64,000 bases of DNA, taken from assembly GCA_037693485.1 (NCBI GenBank), contig CM075351.1:9667001-9731000 (forward strand), in the 5' to 3' direction. The notes below the pieces were generated by a model. It was not told the origin of the DNA. It did no database searches and saw nothing but the letters and a program-made list of their open reading frames with translations. The first letter of the stretch is position 1. Every line of letters begins with the position of its first letter. Source of the DNA: Kitagawia praeruptora. Lineage: Eukaryota; Streptophyta; Magnoliopsida; Apiales; Apiaceae. A program made the translations under genes and the position numbers. Positions 48,643-60,344 of the stretch are shown here, one piece after another.

Positions 48643-49091
48643 TGATTGCCTACCAAGATACAAAATCTGAGAAAACGAATTGAAGATATAAGAGACCGAA
48701 CAATAATAGTAACGAAACTGCTGAAAACAGATGCATACATTCCATATACATCCACTGAAAACTACCAATCGAAAAAAGAGAAAGGGGGTAATACTTACGA
48801 ATTGAAGCCCCAAATTCACTTAAATCGAAACCCCAAATCCACTTAAGAAGCCCCAAATCGAAAGGCCAAACTGGAAAAGGCCTGAAATAAAAAATAAACC
48901 ACAATTAGTTGAAGTTTAAGTGCAAAAATTGAATCAATTAAACTAAAACTGGAGAACCCCTAATATAAAAAAGCCCTAATTTGAAGAATCCCCAATTTGA
49001 AGCCTCAAACCGAAGCCATATTCAATTGAACACCCTAATTTGTAGAAAATAACGTACTAATTGAGAAGATTGAGAAGGAAAGATAGGTTTA

Positions 49092-49101
49092 CGAGAGAGA
49101 G

Positions 49102-49149
<48 letters not shown>

Positions 49150-49164
49150 CGAGCGAGAGAGAGA
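49092..49164. repeat. (GA)n microsatellite
   Basis: A long GA run with minor interruptions near the right end of the CACTA element. On the minus strand it is a CT-rich tract placed like a 5' UTR upstream of the captured exons. Confidence 0.95.
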
Positions 49165-49847
49165 TGAGTAGATAGAATGAGAGTATGGAGAGATATTTTG
49201 TTTAAGTGTTCAAGCAATTATTTTCAAACAGGCGGGATATTTGGCCGCTAAAAATTTCAATGGGAACCGTGCTATTATTTTCCAGTTTTTACTAATATTT
49301 TTTTGTCTTTTTATATTATTTTTATTCATTACACATTTAATAAATCAATAGACTCTAAAAAATAATAACAATTAAATACTTTTTTATTATAAAAAATCTC
49401 ATTCAATTGGTAAACTGTTACTTTTTAAAAAAAAAACAAATATTATAAAGGTAAATGTGATTTTTTAAATAATTAAATAATTTTTTGGTTAAAAAATTCA
49501 AAATTGAGTTTATTAATGATCTAAGGTAACATATCATGTGTGTTGCTAACATCCAACACTTTAAAACTAAGGTAACATCGTGTTTGTGGCTATGGTAACA
49601 TAAAAAACAAAATGTTATATTAGGTTCAAAGTAACATGCTAAGGTAACATATTCTAGCAACATCCATGAACAAGATGTAACGATAGCTCATATATGGCGT
49701 AGTGTATGTAGAGTCCTACTTTTTCTCCCCTAAAAAGTATTAGGAAGGGACCCAACCATTGGAGCTTGTTTTTTTAGGGGAAAACCCTAAAAATATCCCG
49801 CTATCTCATATATAGGTAAGGGTTATGGGCCCTTGGAGATGCTCTTA

Positions 49848-50232
49848 AAGCATTCACAACCGCTCCCCCTTCCCTATCCCAAAAACTTACTAAAAATAGT
49901 AAATCCCCAAAATCATTAAAAAAATTCTACATCCCATTCCCCATTTTCCATCTCCATATTCCTATATTCTTTTTTATATTACTTCTTTCTCTATCTTTCA
50001 TTTACAATTTTAACTACCAAAACTAACTCACTATCTAAAAATACAATTAAATATACATAAAGTAAGAAAGAAAGAGAAATGGGGGGCTGAATAGTATTCC
50101 CCAAATTTGGGGATTCATGTTTGAACCCTATCCCTAAACCCTATTTTAGGGATCCGAATGTAGTGTTTTTTTGAGCTAAAAAGTTATACTCTTCCCTATA
50201 TTATAGAGATGGGGAACCGGTTGTCAATGCTC
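49848..50232. mobile_element. PIF/Harbinger-like MITE, 385 bp, abutting the previous one
   Basis: Starts AAGCATTCACAACCG and ends GGTTGTCAATGCTC; flanked by TTA at 49845-49847 and 50233-50235. The left TTA is also the right target duplication of the preceding MITE. Confidence 0.82.
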
Positions 50233-50235
50233 TTA

Positions 50236-51663
50236 TTAAGCTTGATTGGGCTAGACTCTCTCTTCATCTGGGCCAATCCTCAAATTGTTAACCGGGCTTG
50301 GCGAACCACAGAAAAAAAAACCATAAAGAAATAGTATATGTAAATTATTGCATGTCCAGTGTCCACTCATGGATAACTTTTGTCGACCATCAAGATTCGC
50401 ATTTGTATGATGATAGCACACAGTTTTGAATAAGAGTAATGTTACGTATCATAAAATTATTTCCAAATAAAATTTTAAAATGATGTAATATGGATTATAT
50501 GGCATTTGAAATATTTTAATTAAAAATATGTATGTGAATACAGGAAATCCATCGTAATTAATTAAATTAGTATCAATAAATATGACATTTGAAAACAAAT
50601 TTATGAACAAATTTGGGAAGCCTAACTTCTTTTTTTTGAAAAATTTCAGGTGACCGCAACATTGCATGTTATAGCCTTATAGGCTTATAGCATTACCGGT
50701 TTGTGCGGATCTAATCTAGATACCACATAGTTGCATTTGTTTAATTGTCAACCATCCACCCGCTGAGGGAAATCATTGAAACTGCACATGTTTCGGTATT
50801 CGATTGTTGTATTTTCTCTGTTTGTGAATTCAGGTACACACAGTTTTTAAGGCGAGGATGGTCTCGAACTCGTCTTTAACTGAAATGTAGACATGGGAAA
50901 TGGGTATGGATTCCAATAATCGAACCGAAAATTATGGAATCGAATTCAATTTTATTTTTTATTTTATTTTTTGAAACCGAATTCAATTTTATATCCGAAT
51001 CGAAAATTTAACCAAAAATCATCTGAAATACTAGACCCGATTACGATCAGGAACCGACCAAAACCGAATAAAAAATTATCCAAACCGAATATGACTTGAA
51101 ATACTGGATCCAATTTAGATCCAAATTCTAAAAATGATGAATTAAGTAGTCGTTATAATTTTAACGGGTTACAACGAATAGGTTGTATACATTACCGTAC
51201 ATTTCATTCGATATTTATCCATTCATAAGCAAGATGCACATTTAAAATAATTTTATATCAAATATATCATAATTATTTAGTCTTTTTTTTTGAATAAGTA
51301 CATAATTTTATACTAGAAATATAATATTTAATAATAAAGTACTTTTTAAATTAAAATAACGAATGAAAGACGATCTGAAAGGATCCGAAACATATCATAT
51401 CCGAACCGAATTTCATCCGATTTTAATTCGAATCAGATCCGATCCGATTTCTGTTCAAATATATTATAAAATGTAGAAACACAAAAAAATGCGCATTTGA
51501 AAATCTTTTAAATTATGCAACAATTTATTTTTATAATAAATTAGAACTATCCTCTATTTTTAAAATTTGTTTAATACATTCACCTTTTTTTCAATAAATT
51601 TCAAATATTTAACATCTCGTAAAGAAAAAGAGTAGAAGCGATAACAAGAACAGTTGGGTAATG
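50236..51663. other. AT-rich spacer with two dispersed repeat relics
   Basis: 50440-50640 shares words such as AAAATGATGTA and GACATTTGAAAAC with 57700-57860. 50890-51450 is full of CCGAACCGAAT/GATCCGAT words like the sub-terminal regions of the hAT elements at 6903 and 59617, but no ends were found. No gene. Confidence 0.5.
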
Positions 51664-51666
51664 TTA

Positions 51667-52394
51667 GAGCATATCCAATGGTGTTAGCTAAAAATAATTG
51701 GCAAAATTACATAAAATATTGATTATGTAAAATTTGTCGAACCTGTAAGAAATTGTGTTCCGAGGGTATTAGATATAATGATTGGTTATATTTTAAAAGG
51801 GTCCTGGTCCGTGACAATCATTTTTCAGGGACCGGTTATTTAACAATCGGTTCCACAGCCGTTGGATCGTGGTTCCACAGCCGTTGGATCAACGATCCAA
51901 CGGCTGAGATTAAAAAAAAAATTACTGTCCGCTATAATTTTCCGCGGATAGGCAGATTGCCTGTCCGCGGAAAATTCCCGCGGACAGGCAATCTGCCTAT
52001 CCGCGAAAAATTATAGCGGACAATAATTTTTTTTTTGTAATCCAGGGGGGCCGTTGGATCAACGATCCAACGGTTTAGAAACCGATTGTTAGATAAGCCG
52101 TCCCTGACAAATGATTGTCAGGGACCAAAACCCATTTTAAAAATGGTATGTTATTAATATTTCAAGTTGTTATTAATGGAATATATAATTTTAATATAGA
52201 AATAAGTGATGTGGCAATTCACTACAGATCTCTAGAGGTTCGACAAATGTAACCAACATCAAGAGATTATCTATAATTATAGTTAACAGTTTTGTCCCAT
52301 TGGAGTATAACTTTTTTTACACATTCTTTATAATTTTTATTTATGGTAATTAAATTTAAAATTTACCTAAGGGTCTCTCCCATTGGAGATGCTC
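51667..52394. mobile_element. PIF/Harbinger-like MITE with nested Mutator-like MITE
   Basis: Starts GAGCATATCCAATGG and ends CCCATTGGAGATGCTC, flanked by TTA (51664-51666, 52395-52397). Without the nested element and its duplication it is about 384 bp. Non-coding. Confidence 0.85.
51799..52133. mobile_element. Mutator-like foldback MITE, 335 bp, 9-bp target duplication
   Basis: The ends GGGTCCTGGTCCGTGACA and TGTCAGGGACCAAAACCC are inverted. The inverted symmetry continues inward through ATCAACGATCCAACGG and TTACTGTCCGCTATAATTTT to a centre near 51977, where CCGCGGAAAATTCCCGCGG lies. ATTTTAAAA is on both sides (51790-51798, 52134-52142). The 9-bp duplication and long inverted repeats point to Mutator. 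The 87-codon frame crossing it is incidental. Confidence 0.88.
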
Positions 52395-52455
52395 TTAGGG
52401 ATGCAATTTGTCAGCTAATAAGGAATTTATTTGCATTTGGCTTCTAATATACTGA

Positions 52456-55182
52456 CTAGCTTATAGCCCGTGCGAAGCACGGGTTACTTTTAAATACTTT
52501 TAAAATTATATAATTAAATAAAATAGAGAATAATTTATTACGAATTTATTAGTAATAATAATAGTTTAATAAATGATATGTATTGATTAGAATTAATAAT
52601 ATAAAATCTTAATGTAAATTTGTTGTTGATGGGATTTGAACCTTGATCTTTGGAATATAAAATACTACTCCGTATTGGTTTAACGGAATTCATTTGATTT
52701 GTTTTATATTATAAATAATTTAAAATTAAATAATTAGAGTGAAAACCAAAACTTAGGAGAAAACCAAAACTTTCAATGTTTTTAACGGAATTCATTTGAT
52801 TTGTTTTATATTATAAATAATTTAAAATTAAATAATTAGAGTGAAAACCAAAACTTAGGAGAAAACCAAAACTTTCAATGTTTCGGCTTTAATATAATAG
52901 TACTAGCTTATAGCCCGTGCGAAGCACGGGTTACTTTTAAATATTTTTAAAATTATATAATTAAATAAAATAGAGAATAATTTATTACGAATTTATTAGT
53001 AATAATAATAGTTTAATAAATGATATGTATTGATTAGAATTAATAATATAAAATCTTAATGTAAATTTGTTGTTGATGGGATTTGAACCTTGATCTTTGG
53101 AAGAGGGATTTAAATAAAGAATATTCCTTATTATTAGATCTAACGGCTATGTGAAAAGTATTTATGTTTGATATATGGTGTTAAAAAAGAAGAGAAAAGC
53201 CGAAGAAGATTGTGTATTGAATTGATGAAGATTGCGCAGATGAGGTTTAGAAGAATAGAGTTCTGTAAGGCAACGGAGGTTTTAAGTTTAGCTGTATTAG
53301 TAATGGTGTAAATATAAAATACTACTCTGTATTGATTTAACGGAATTCATTTGATTTGTTTTATATTATAAATAATTTAAAATTAAATAATTAGAGTGAA
53401 AACCAAAACTTAGGAGATAGTAATGGTGTAAATATAAAATACTACTCTGTATTGGTTTAACGGAATTCATTTGATTTGTTTTATATTATAAATAATTTAA
53501 AATTAAATAATTAGAGTGAAAACCAAAACTTAGGAGAAAACCAAAACTTTCAATGTTTCGGCTTTAATATAATAGTAAGAGGGATTTAAATAAAGAATAT
53601 TCCTTATTATTAGATCTAACGGCTATGTGAAAAGTATTTATGTTTGATGTATGGTGTTAAAAAAGAAGAGAAAAGCCGAAGAAGATTGTGTATTGAATTG
53701 ATGAAGATTGCGCAGATGAGGTTTAGAAGAATAGAGTTCTGTAAGGCAACGGAGGTTTTAAGTTTAGCTGTATTAGTAATGGTGTAAATATAAAATACTA
53801 CTCTGTATTGGTTTAACGGAATTCATTTGATTTGTTTTATATTATAAATAATTTAAAATTAAATAATTAGAGTGAAAACCAAAACTTAGGAGATAGTAAT
53901 GGTGTAAATATAAAATACTACTCTGTATTGGTTTAACGGAATTCATTTGATTTGTTTTATATTATAAATAATTTAAAATTAAATAATTAGAGTGAAAACC
54001 AAAACTTAGGAGAAAACCAAAACTTTCAATGTTTCGGCTTTAATATAATAGTAAGAGGGATTTAAATAAAGAATATTCCTTATTATTAGATCTAACGGCT
54101 ATGTGAAAAGTATTTATGTTTGATATATGGTGTTAAAAAAGAAGAGAAAAGCCGAAGAAGATTGTGTATTGAATTGATGAAGATTGCGCAGATGAGGTTT
54201 AGAAGAATAGAGTTCTGTAAGGCAACGGAGGTTTTAAGTTTAGCTGTATTAGTAATGGTGTAAATATAAAATACTACTCTGTATTGGTTTAACGGAATTC
54301 ATTTGATTTGTTTTATATTATAAATAATTTAAAATTAAATAATTAGAGTGAAAACCAAAACTTAGGAGATAGTAATGGTGTAAATATAAAGTACTACTCT
54401 GTATTGGTTTAACGGAATTCATTTGATTTGTTTTATATTATAAATAATTTAAAATTAAATAATTAGAGTGAAAACCAAAACTTAGGAGAAAACCAAAACT
54501 TTCAATGTTTCGGCTTTAATTAATACTAGCTTATAGCCCGTGCGAAGCACGGGTTACTTTTAAATACTTTTAAAATTATATAATTAAATAAAATAGAGAA
54601 TAATTTATTACGAATTTATTAGTAATAATAATAGTTTAATAAATGATATGTATTGATTAGAATTAATAATATAAAATCTTAATGTAAATTTGTTGTTGAT
54701 GAGATTTGAACCTTGATCTTTGGAAGAGGGATTTAAATAAAGAATATTCCTTATTATTAGATCTAACGGCTATGTGAAAAGTATTTATGTTTGATATATG
54801 GTGTTGAAAAAGAAGAGAAAAGCCGAAGAAGATTGTGTATTGAATTGATGAAGATTGCGCATATCAGGTTTAGAAGAATAGAGTTCTGTAAGGCAACAGA
54901 GGTTTTAAGTTTAGCTGTATTAGTAATGGTGTAAATATAAAATACTACTCTGTATTGGTTTAACGGAATTCATTTGATTTGTTTTATATTATAAATAATT
55001 TAAAATTAAATAATTAGAGTGAAAACCAAAACGTAAATATAAAATACTACTCTGTATTGGTTTAACGGAATTCATTTGATTTGTTTTATATTATAAATAA
55101 TTTAAAATTAAATAATTAGAGTGAAAACCAAAACTTTGGAGAAAACCAAAACTTTCAATGTTTCGGCTTTAATATAGATAGT
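52456..55182 (-). mobile_element. Helitron family array (non-autonomous)
   Basis: Read on the minus strand, the 3' terminus CCCGTGCTTCGCACGGG hairpin followed by CTATAAGCTAG occurs three times (plus positions from 52456, 52903 and 54526). Each is followed by T, fitting Helitron insertion between A and T. The presumed 5' side (TATTAAAGCCGAAACATTG) also recurs, at plus positions near 52886, 53556, 54032, 54510 and 55157. No RepHel coding sequence is present. The array combines at least three end-containing copies with an internal tandem amplification. A TAGA run at about 55177-55200 closes it. Confidence 0.75.
53102..54529. repeat. 476-bp tandem repeat, three units, with 120-bp sub-repeats
   Basis: AGAGGGATTTAAATAAAGAA starts units at 53102, 53578 and 54054, exactly 476 bp apart, and again at 54725 after an intervening Helitron end. 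Within each unit a 120-bp segment beginning TAGTAATGGTGTAAATATAA is repeated twice (for example 53298 and 53418). Units are almost identical. Confidence 0.95.
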
Positions 55183-55339
55183 ATAGATAGATAGATAGAT
55201 TGGTCCATGAAAGAGAACAAGTTTTACGGGATGAGTTGTTGTACAAATTGGTTTCCAAATATAAATCGTTATCGGTCCGTGCACCGTGTACGAAACGCAC
55301 TAAGGGAACCGATGGATCATGGGTGGTGTAGGCGCACTA

Positions 55340-55740
55340 GGAGCAGGGGCGGGGCTGGGGTGCGCGGGGTGAGCGACCGCACAGGGCTCCCAAAAATATA
55401 GGGTCCCAAAATTTTTTCCTCCTTATATATATATATTGAAATTTTGATCAAAAAAATTCAGATTATTTCATATTTTTTCTTTTGGCTCTGTCAAAAAAAA
55501 AATATTTGACAAATTTAACTAGTAAAGTTGGAAAATATTGAGAGTAATAGTATATAAAGGTAAATTAATTATTGTAATGTTTAAATATATTACCATAAAT
55601 TGAGTATTGATCATCTTGAAAAGTTGAACAGTTTAACGTCTTTATTTTTTAATGTATCTCTTTACTGACAACTCATATAAATGGAGGGCCAAATTTTAAG
55701 ATCTCGCACAGGGCCCCAAATTTATTTGTCCCGGAGAATT
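55340..55740. mobile_element. hAT-like fragment (GGGGCGG...CAGGGCCCC)
   Basis: AGGGGCGGGGCTGGGGTGCG near 55345 is followed by CGCACAGGGCTCCC. CGCACAGGGCCCC appears near the right side at 55705-55717. This resembles a widespread plant hAT/transposon family built on 'GGGGC...CGCACAGGGCCCC', but ends and duplications are unclear. Confidence 0.4.
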
Positions 55741-56034
55741 GCAATTGCAATAATAAATAATAGTAATATGTGTTACTTACATTTGATAACAACGTTCGTC
55801 AAACTATCAAACTTCGATTATGTAATGTACATGTGTAAATATATAAAGACTATGAATTGACATATATAGCATAAATTCGGTGCAGGTCATGCTTCTAATG
55901 GGTTTTTGTTACTTTGAAAATTGGAATACTCCTTTTATGGATCCCACAAATCTTTTGTAAAGTTACTTATGTGAGATTTGGTGTTTTCACAATTTTACGG
56001 TGTTGGAGATTTTGAAAATTAGAATTATTCGGTT
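55741..56034. other. Spacer, no gene recognised
   Basis: AT-rich sequence only. Confidence 0.4.
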
Positions 56035-56215
56035 GAGGTACCGATTTATGATTTATCGGGTGATTTGGTTGAAAAATCGGTGATTTATCGGTGATTTTTG
56101 AAAAATCGGTGATTTATCGACGATTTTTGCAAAATCGGTCGAATCGATTTCAAAATTTTGATCGATTTTTGACCGATCTATCGACAATTTTTCAAAAATC
56201 AACTGATTTCTATAA
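56035..56215. repeat. Dispersed repeat, inverted relative to 5200-5340
   Basis: GAAAAATCGGTGATTTATCG words are tandemly arranged with ATCGATTTTTGACCGAT. It is the reverse complement of the vocabulary at 5200-5340, including GATTTATCGGGTGATT. Confidence 0.6.
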
Positions 56216-56794
56216 CAATGCAATTCTAATATAAAAAGAAAAATGTTACATAATCCAAAATTATTCCCAAATTTTTATCAAAAGTTAACCTTTCCACTTA
56301 TAGTAATCGATAATTTGCTTAATAATAATATGAAATTCCGTGTGCATATGAATATAGATCTTCAATCAAAACCTTTATTTATTGCGGATAATTTTTGGAA
56401 AAAAAGTGGGATACCTAACTAGTAGTGTTATCAAATATCAAATATTTTAATTTATAGATACATATGAATACACGCAGATCCCATTTTATTATCAAAAAAT
56501 TATCTAATATACAAATATCATATTAGCATTTGGAAAAAAAATTAGAAATCATTTTAGAATATCTAGTATTTTTCATACCTAACATTATTCATATAATATA
56601 ATTTCTTGTATTTTTATTAAGGGAAAAAAATGAAATTGTACGGTGCTGTTGAGATTAACAAACGAAATCGATAAAATAAAATTTTAAATTGTCCTGACCT
56701 AGAAGCAAAACCAAACTTTTCCCCCTCTTCTAAATACTCTGTCTCAATGTGAGTACTTTGAAATTGGCTCATTTGAGTAGCCAAACACTACCTT

Positions 56795-57018
56795 GGGTGT
56801 TTGGAAAAACTTATTTTTCATCCAGAATAAGTTAATTTATTTTAAGATAAATTTAAAAATTTATATTTTTTTTTTTGAAAAAGTTAACTTTTATTTTTAC
56901 AATTTATAGAATTTCAAATATATATTAAATACTTATATAAAAAAATTATTAAAATATAAAATTTTTACCCAAAAAATAAGTCCATAAAAATTTATTTTAA
57001 GTTTTTACCAAACAGGCG
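56795..57018. mobile_element. MITE, family A copy 2
   Basis: Starts GGGTGTTTGGAAAAACTTATT and ends CCAAACAGGC; co-linear with 42949-43162. Confidence 0.75.
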
Positions 57019-59608
57019 GCTTATATTTCCTTAATTTAAGTCGACTGATATGACCTTATCACTTTATGCACGGATTTTTAGGAGCATAAATGAGGTACTT
57101 TCATATAATATTTTTTATGATTTTTATTTTGTATAAAAATTTGAACTTTAAACTTTTATACAAAACAAAAATTATGAAAAAATATTATATACAAGTACCT
57201 TTTTTAAACACATATTGAAGTACGCGTAAACAGTAAACATGTCATATATTATGGGACGGAGGTAGTTTCATATTTACATAAAGAAAAAAAGAAAAACAAA
57301 AAGGCGTGATAAGCTATGGCGATAATTGAGCAAGAATAATAGTACCAATAATAGAGTACTTGCAAGATATATGGCACCTTATCAACCCACAAAGTCAAAA
57401 GACAGACACCACGAACAAACAAGAATTGATAGGTTACCAAATCAAACATGTAATCTTAAGTCATATTTCACGCACCGATTGCCGATCCTACATTATCGAC
57501 TTTAAAGTGTGGCGATACTTGGAATATTCTTGGTTCATTTCCCACTTTCTAATTTCCATCCTTCTCGTTCAGTCACTTTAGCACAATTAACCAAAAAAAT
57601 TGTGGAAAATTTGTGGTAGTACACGCAGAAAATGTGGTTTCATGATTCAATTTTCGGAAGACGTACATTATATAATAGATGATGGTATTCTAATTTTTCG
57701 TAAGTAATCGAATTTCTTATCAAAAATTGTTTTAAAATGATGTATTATTGGTGATATGTCGTTTTTAAAATATTTTTATTGGTAATATCGATGTAAACGC
57801 ATGTGGGTTCACTAAAATATAATCAATCGGCATTTAAAATGTAGTATTTTGTAAAAAAAAATAATATTCAATTTAGTATTTCTAACATTTTTCATAGATT
57901 AACATTTCGACAAAACTATTCATTTGTTGTCGTTAACATATTGAGTTCAATTCTCTTATATATTAATATATATTAAATATATACCGATAAATATTTTAAG
58001 TTTAATTAAAAAAATCCTTCATAACCACACATGTAATGTGGAACCGTAAGGCACATAATCCATTGTATATATTTGGGCTTTTTTCCAAAAAGTATTTAAG
58101 TTACAAAAAAAAAATTCAAAAATATGATTGTAACATTTACGACCTCACTTGCAATCCATTTACAACATTTGCAACCAATTTTCATTTACGATGCCACATT
58201 GTAATATCATTTGCAACTTCATATAGTATTTTTGTAAATTTTCAAAAAATGATCTATTTTTATAAATATTCTCATTTACTAATACTTAATTGTAATTAGT
58301 CGCTTGCCTTTTTTCACATGTACTTTTAATTGAAGATGTTACCTTTTATAAACACCTAAAAACATCAATGTAACTTCCAATCATTAATATTTCCTTTCGA
58401 ATTAAAATACGTTACATTTTTAATTTAAAACTAATCTTCATTAATATTTTTTTTTGAACTAAAACACGTTACCTTTTTAATTTAAAACTAATTTTATAAT
58501 CATTAATATATACCCGAAAATATCACACCATATTTTTCAATTGTTAATAAAATATATTAAAAATCTGCATATGTTGTTTATAATAAGGAAACATTAGTAT
58601 AATCCGTAAACATTACGAGTATATAATAAAATTTATTTATATAAAATGTTTTTCAAAAAATGATAAAAAAAAAAGTGTTAAAAATTGGATGGGATAGGGG
58701 GAGTAATATTTTATGGGATTTAAAAACAAGGAATTACTGTATTAAACATGCGTTGTCATCCATGCTAATTAGTTCGGACCACGCCTGTAATGACAGTAAA
58801 GAAAACACAAAAAATGCTGTAATTGCTTCACTTAATTTTAAGTAGTTGGTATTAATACAGTAGCCATTAGTTATGTAACAAGTCAACTTAAGTAACTAAA
58901 AAATACTGTATTATTTGTAGATTAAAATAGACCAATAATGTGTTGCAATTTAGTCTATTTTAATAAGTAATGGTCATAATGATACAGTGGAATATAAGGC
59001 ACATTTCTAATAATCTAAACTACTTATCAACGTATAACTTATAACCTACCTTCTTCAGTCATAAGGGTAATTTAATCTCAGTGACTGGATTTTAAGTCAA
59101 GAAGATGGTCAGTTTTCTCAATCAGTGGGATTTTACAACATATTCGATAATCACTTATATCAATATTTATTGTGAACGGATATTAAAAAATATTATATGA
59201 TTTAATTAAAAAATTATATTTAATAGTTCACATCATTTTCATTTTTTTTAAAAATTTCAATCATTTCCATTTCATGGTATTTTCAAGGGGGGCAAACGAC
59301 TAACTTGAGTTCAGAATCCGATTAAATTCAAAATTTTAAGAAAATTATTATTTTAAATCCTGAATTTAGTTTTTAATCAAAAAAAATATTATTTTAAACT
59401 TCGATAAATATCTAAATATAGCAATAATTTATATTATTCACTGTTTCTTAAAAGAATTATTCACTGTTGTTTTGAAATTCTAATTCTTTCTGAATATATT
59501 CCTCCTTTATACGGAAAAATGATGGTTCAAAATTTGTGACATATAATATGGTAGTGTATTTAATTATAAAATATTCAAATAAATAAAAGAGAGGTGCAAA
59601 ATTAGGTT
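57019..59608. other. AT-rich spacer, no gene recognised
   Basis: Several short frames (for example 57360-57581, 58036-58299 and 58660-58845) show no recognisable motif. 57700-57860 resembles 50440-50640. Paired CCTTTTTAATTTAAAACTAAT and ACATTTTTAATTTAAAACTAAT words occur at about 58413-58495. Confidence 0.4.
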
Positions 59609-59616
59609 GGTTTGAG

Positions 59617-60336
59617 TTAGGGATGGCAACCTGTGATATCCAAATCCAAACCCGAATCCTTAATCCAAATCTAAACCCGATCCAAATCCAAATGGATTTG
59701 GAAATTTAAAATCCAAACCCGATCCACCGTGTTTGGATCGGGTTCGGGTTTTATCCAAACCCGAAAATTTTAATTCTTTGTAAAAATTAAAATTAAAAAG
59801 CAAATAAATATCTAGATTTCATAGACATGAAAATAAATAAGTCCAAGTTACACCACTATTAATATCTAAAGACATAAAAATTAAAATACAATTACAAATA
59901 AATATCCACATAAATATCCAGAGGCAGAGTGTAGACTAGAAAACTAGGAGTAGCACAACATGTGTATCAAAATTGCCTGAACTATCAAAATTGCCAGAAC
60001 TAAGAAATTTCATAGTAGCATCAAAATTGCCTGAACAAAATTAACTAGTGTAACTAAGTAACGGGTATTTATTTTTAAGGAATAAATTATAATATATATA
60101 TATATATATATACATTATAATTTATATATGTATATATATCGGATTTTTTTCGGGTTTCGGGTTTGGATCGGGTTTTCGGGTTTCGGGTTTGGATCGGGTT
60201 GGATATAGCTAATATCCAAATCCAAATCCAAACTCTTTCGGGTTTAAAAATCAAATCCAAAAAATCGGATTCGGTAAAATTCAATCGGGTCGAATTGGAT
60301 CGGGTATCCGTCGGAACGGTTTTTTTGCCATCCCTA
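59617..60336. mobile_element. Non-autonomous hAT element, 720 bp, perfect 8-bp target duplication
   Basis: Ends TAGGGATGGCAACC and GGTTTTTTTGCCATCCCTA are inverted. GTTTGAGT flanks both sides (59609-59616, 60337-60344). Sub-terminal arrays of AATCCAAACCCGA and TTTGGATCGGGTT form long complementary stretches. No transposase. A (TA)n run lies near 60092-60112. Confidence 0.9.
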
Positions 60337-60344
60337 GTTTGAGT

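Larger units (their letters stand above)
44903..49704. mobile_element. Non-autonomous CACTA (En/Spm) element carrying host gene exons, 4802 bp
   Basis: The left end is CACTACACCATAAACAGC and the right end ...TATATGGCGTAGTG, inverted repeats of about 13 bp. The 3-bp duplication TAT lies at 44900-44902 and 49705-49707. Sub-terminal repeats of CTAAGGTAACAT and its complement cluster at both ends (44940-45250 and 49520-49660), as expected for transposase-binding arrays. No transposase is encoded. The interior carries minus-strand exon-like segments, three of which derive from an RRP12-like gene, and a GA repeat near the right end. Confidence 0.93.
44463..49844. mobile_element. PIF/Harbinger-like MITE split by a CACTA element
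   Basis: Left part 44463-44902 starts GAGCAACTCCAACCC; right part 49708-49844 ends CCCTTGGAGATGCTC. Both ends touch TTA (44460-44462, 49845-49847). Without the nested CACTA and its 3-bp duplication the MITE is 577 bp. AGGGG/CCCCT words dominate both halves, showing they belong together. Confidence 0.85.

Noticed and set aside
51753..52016. 87-codon plus-strand frame
   Set aside because: It starts in one MITE and runs across the arms of the nested palindromic MITE; no protein motif.
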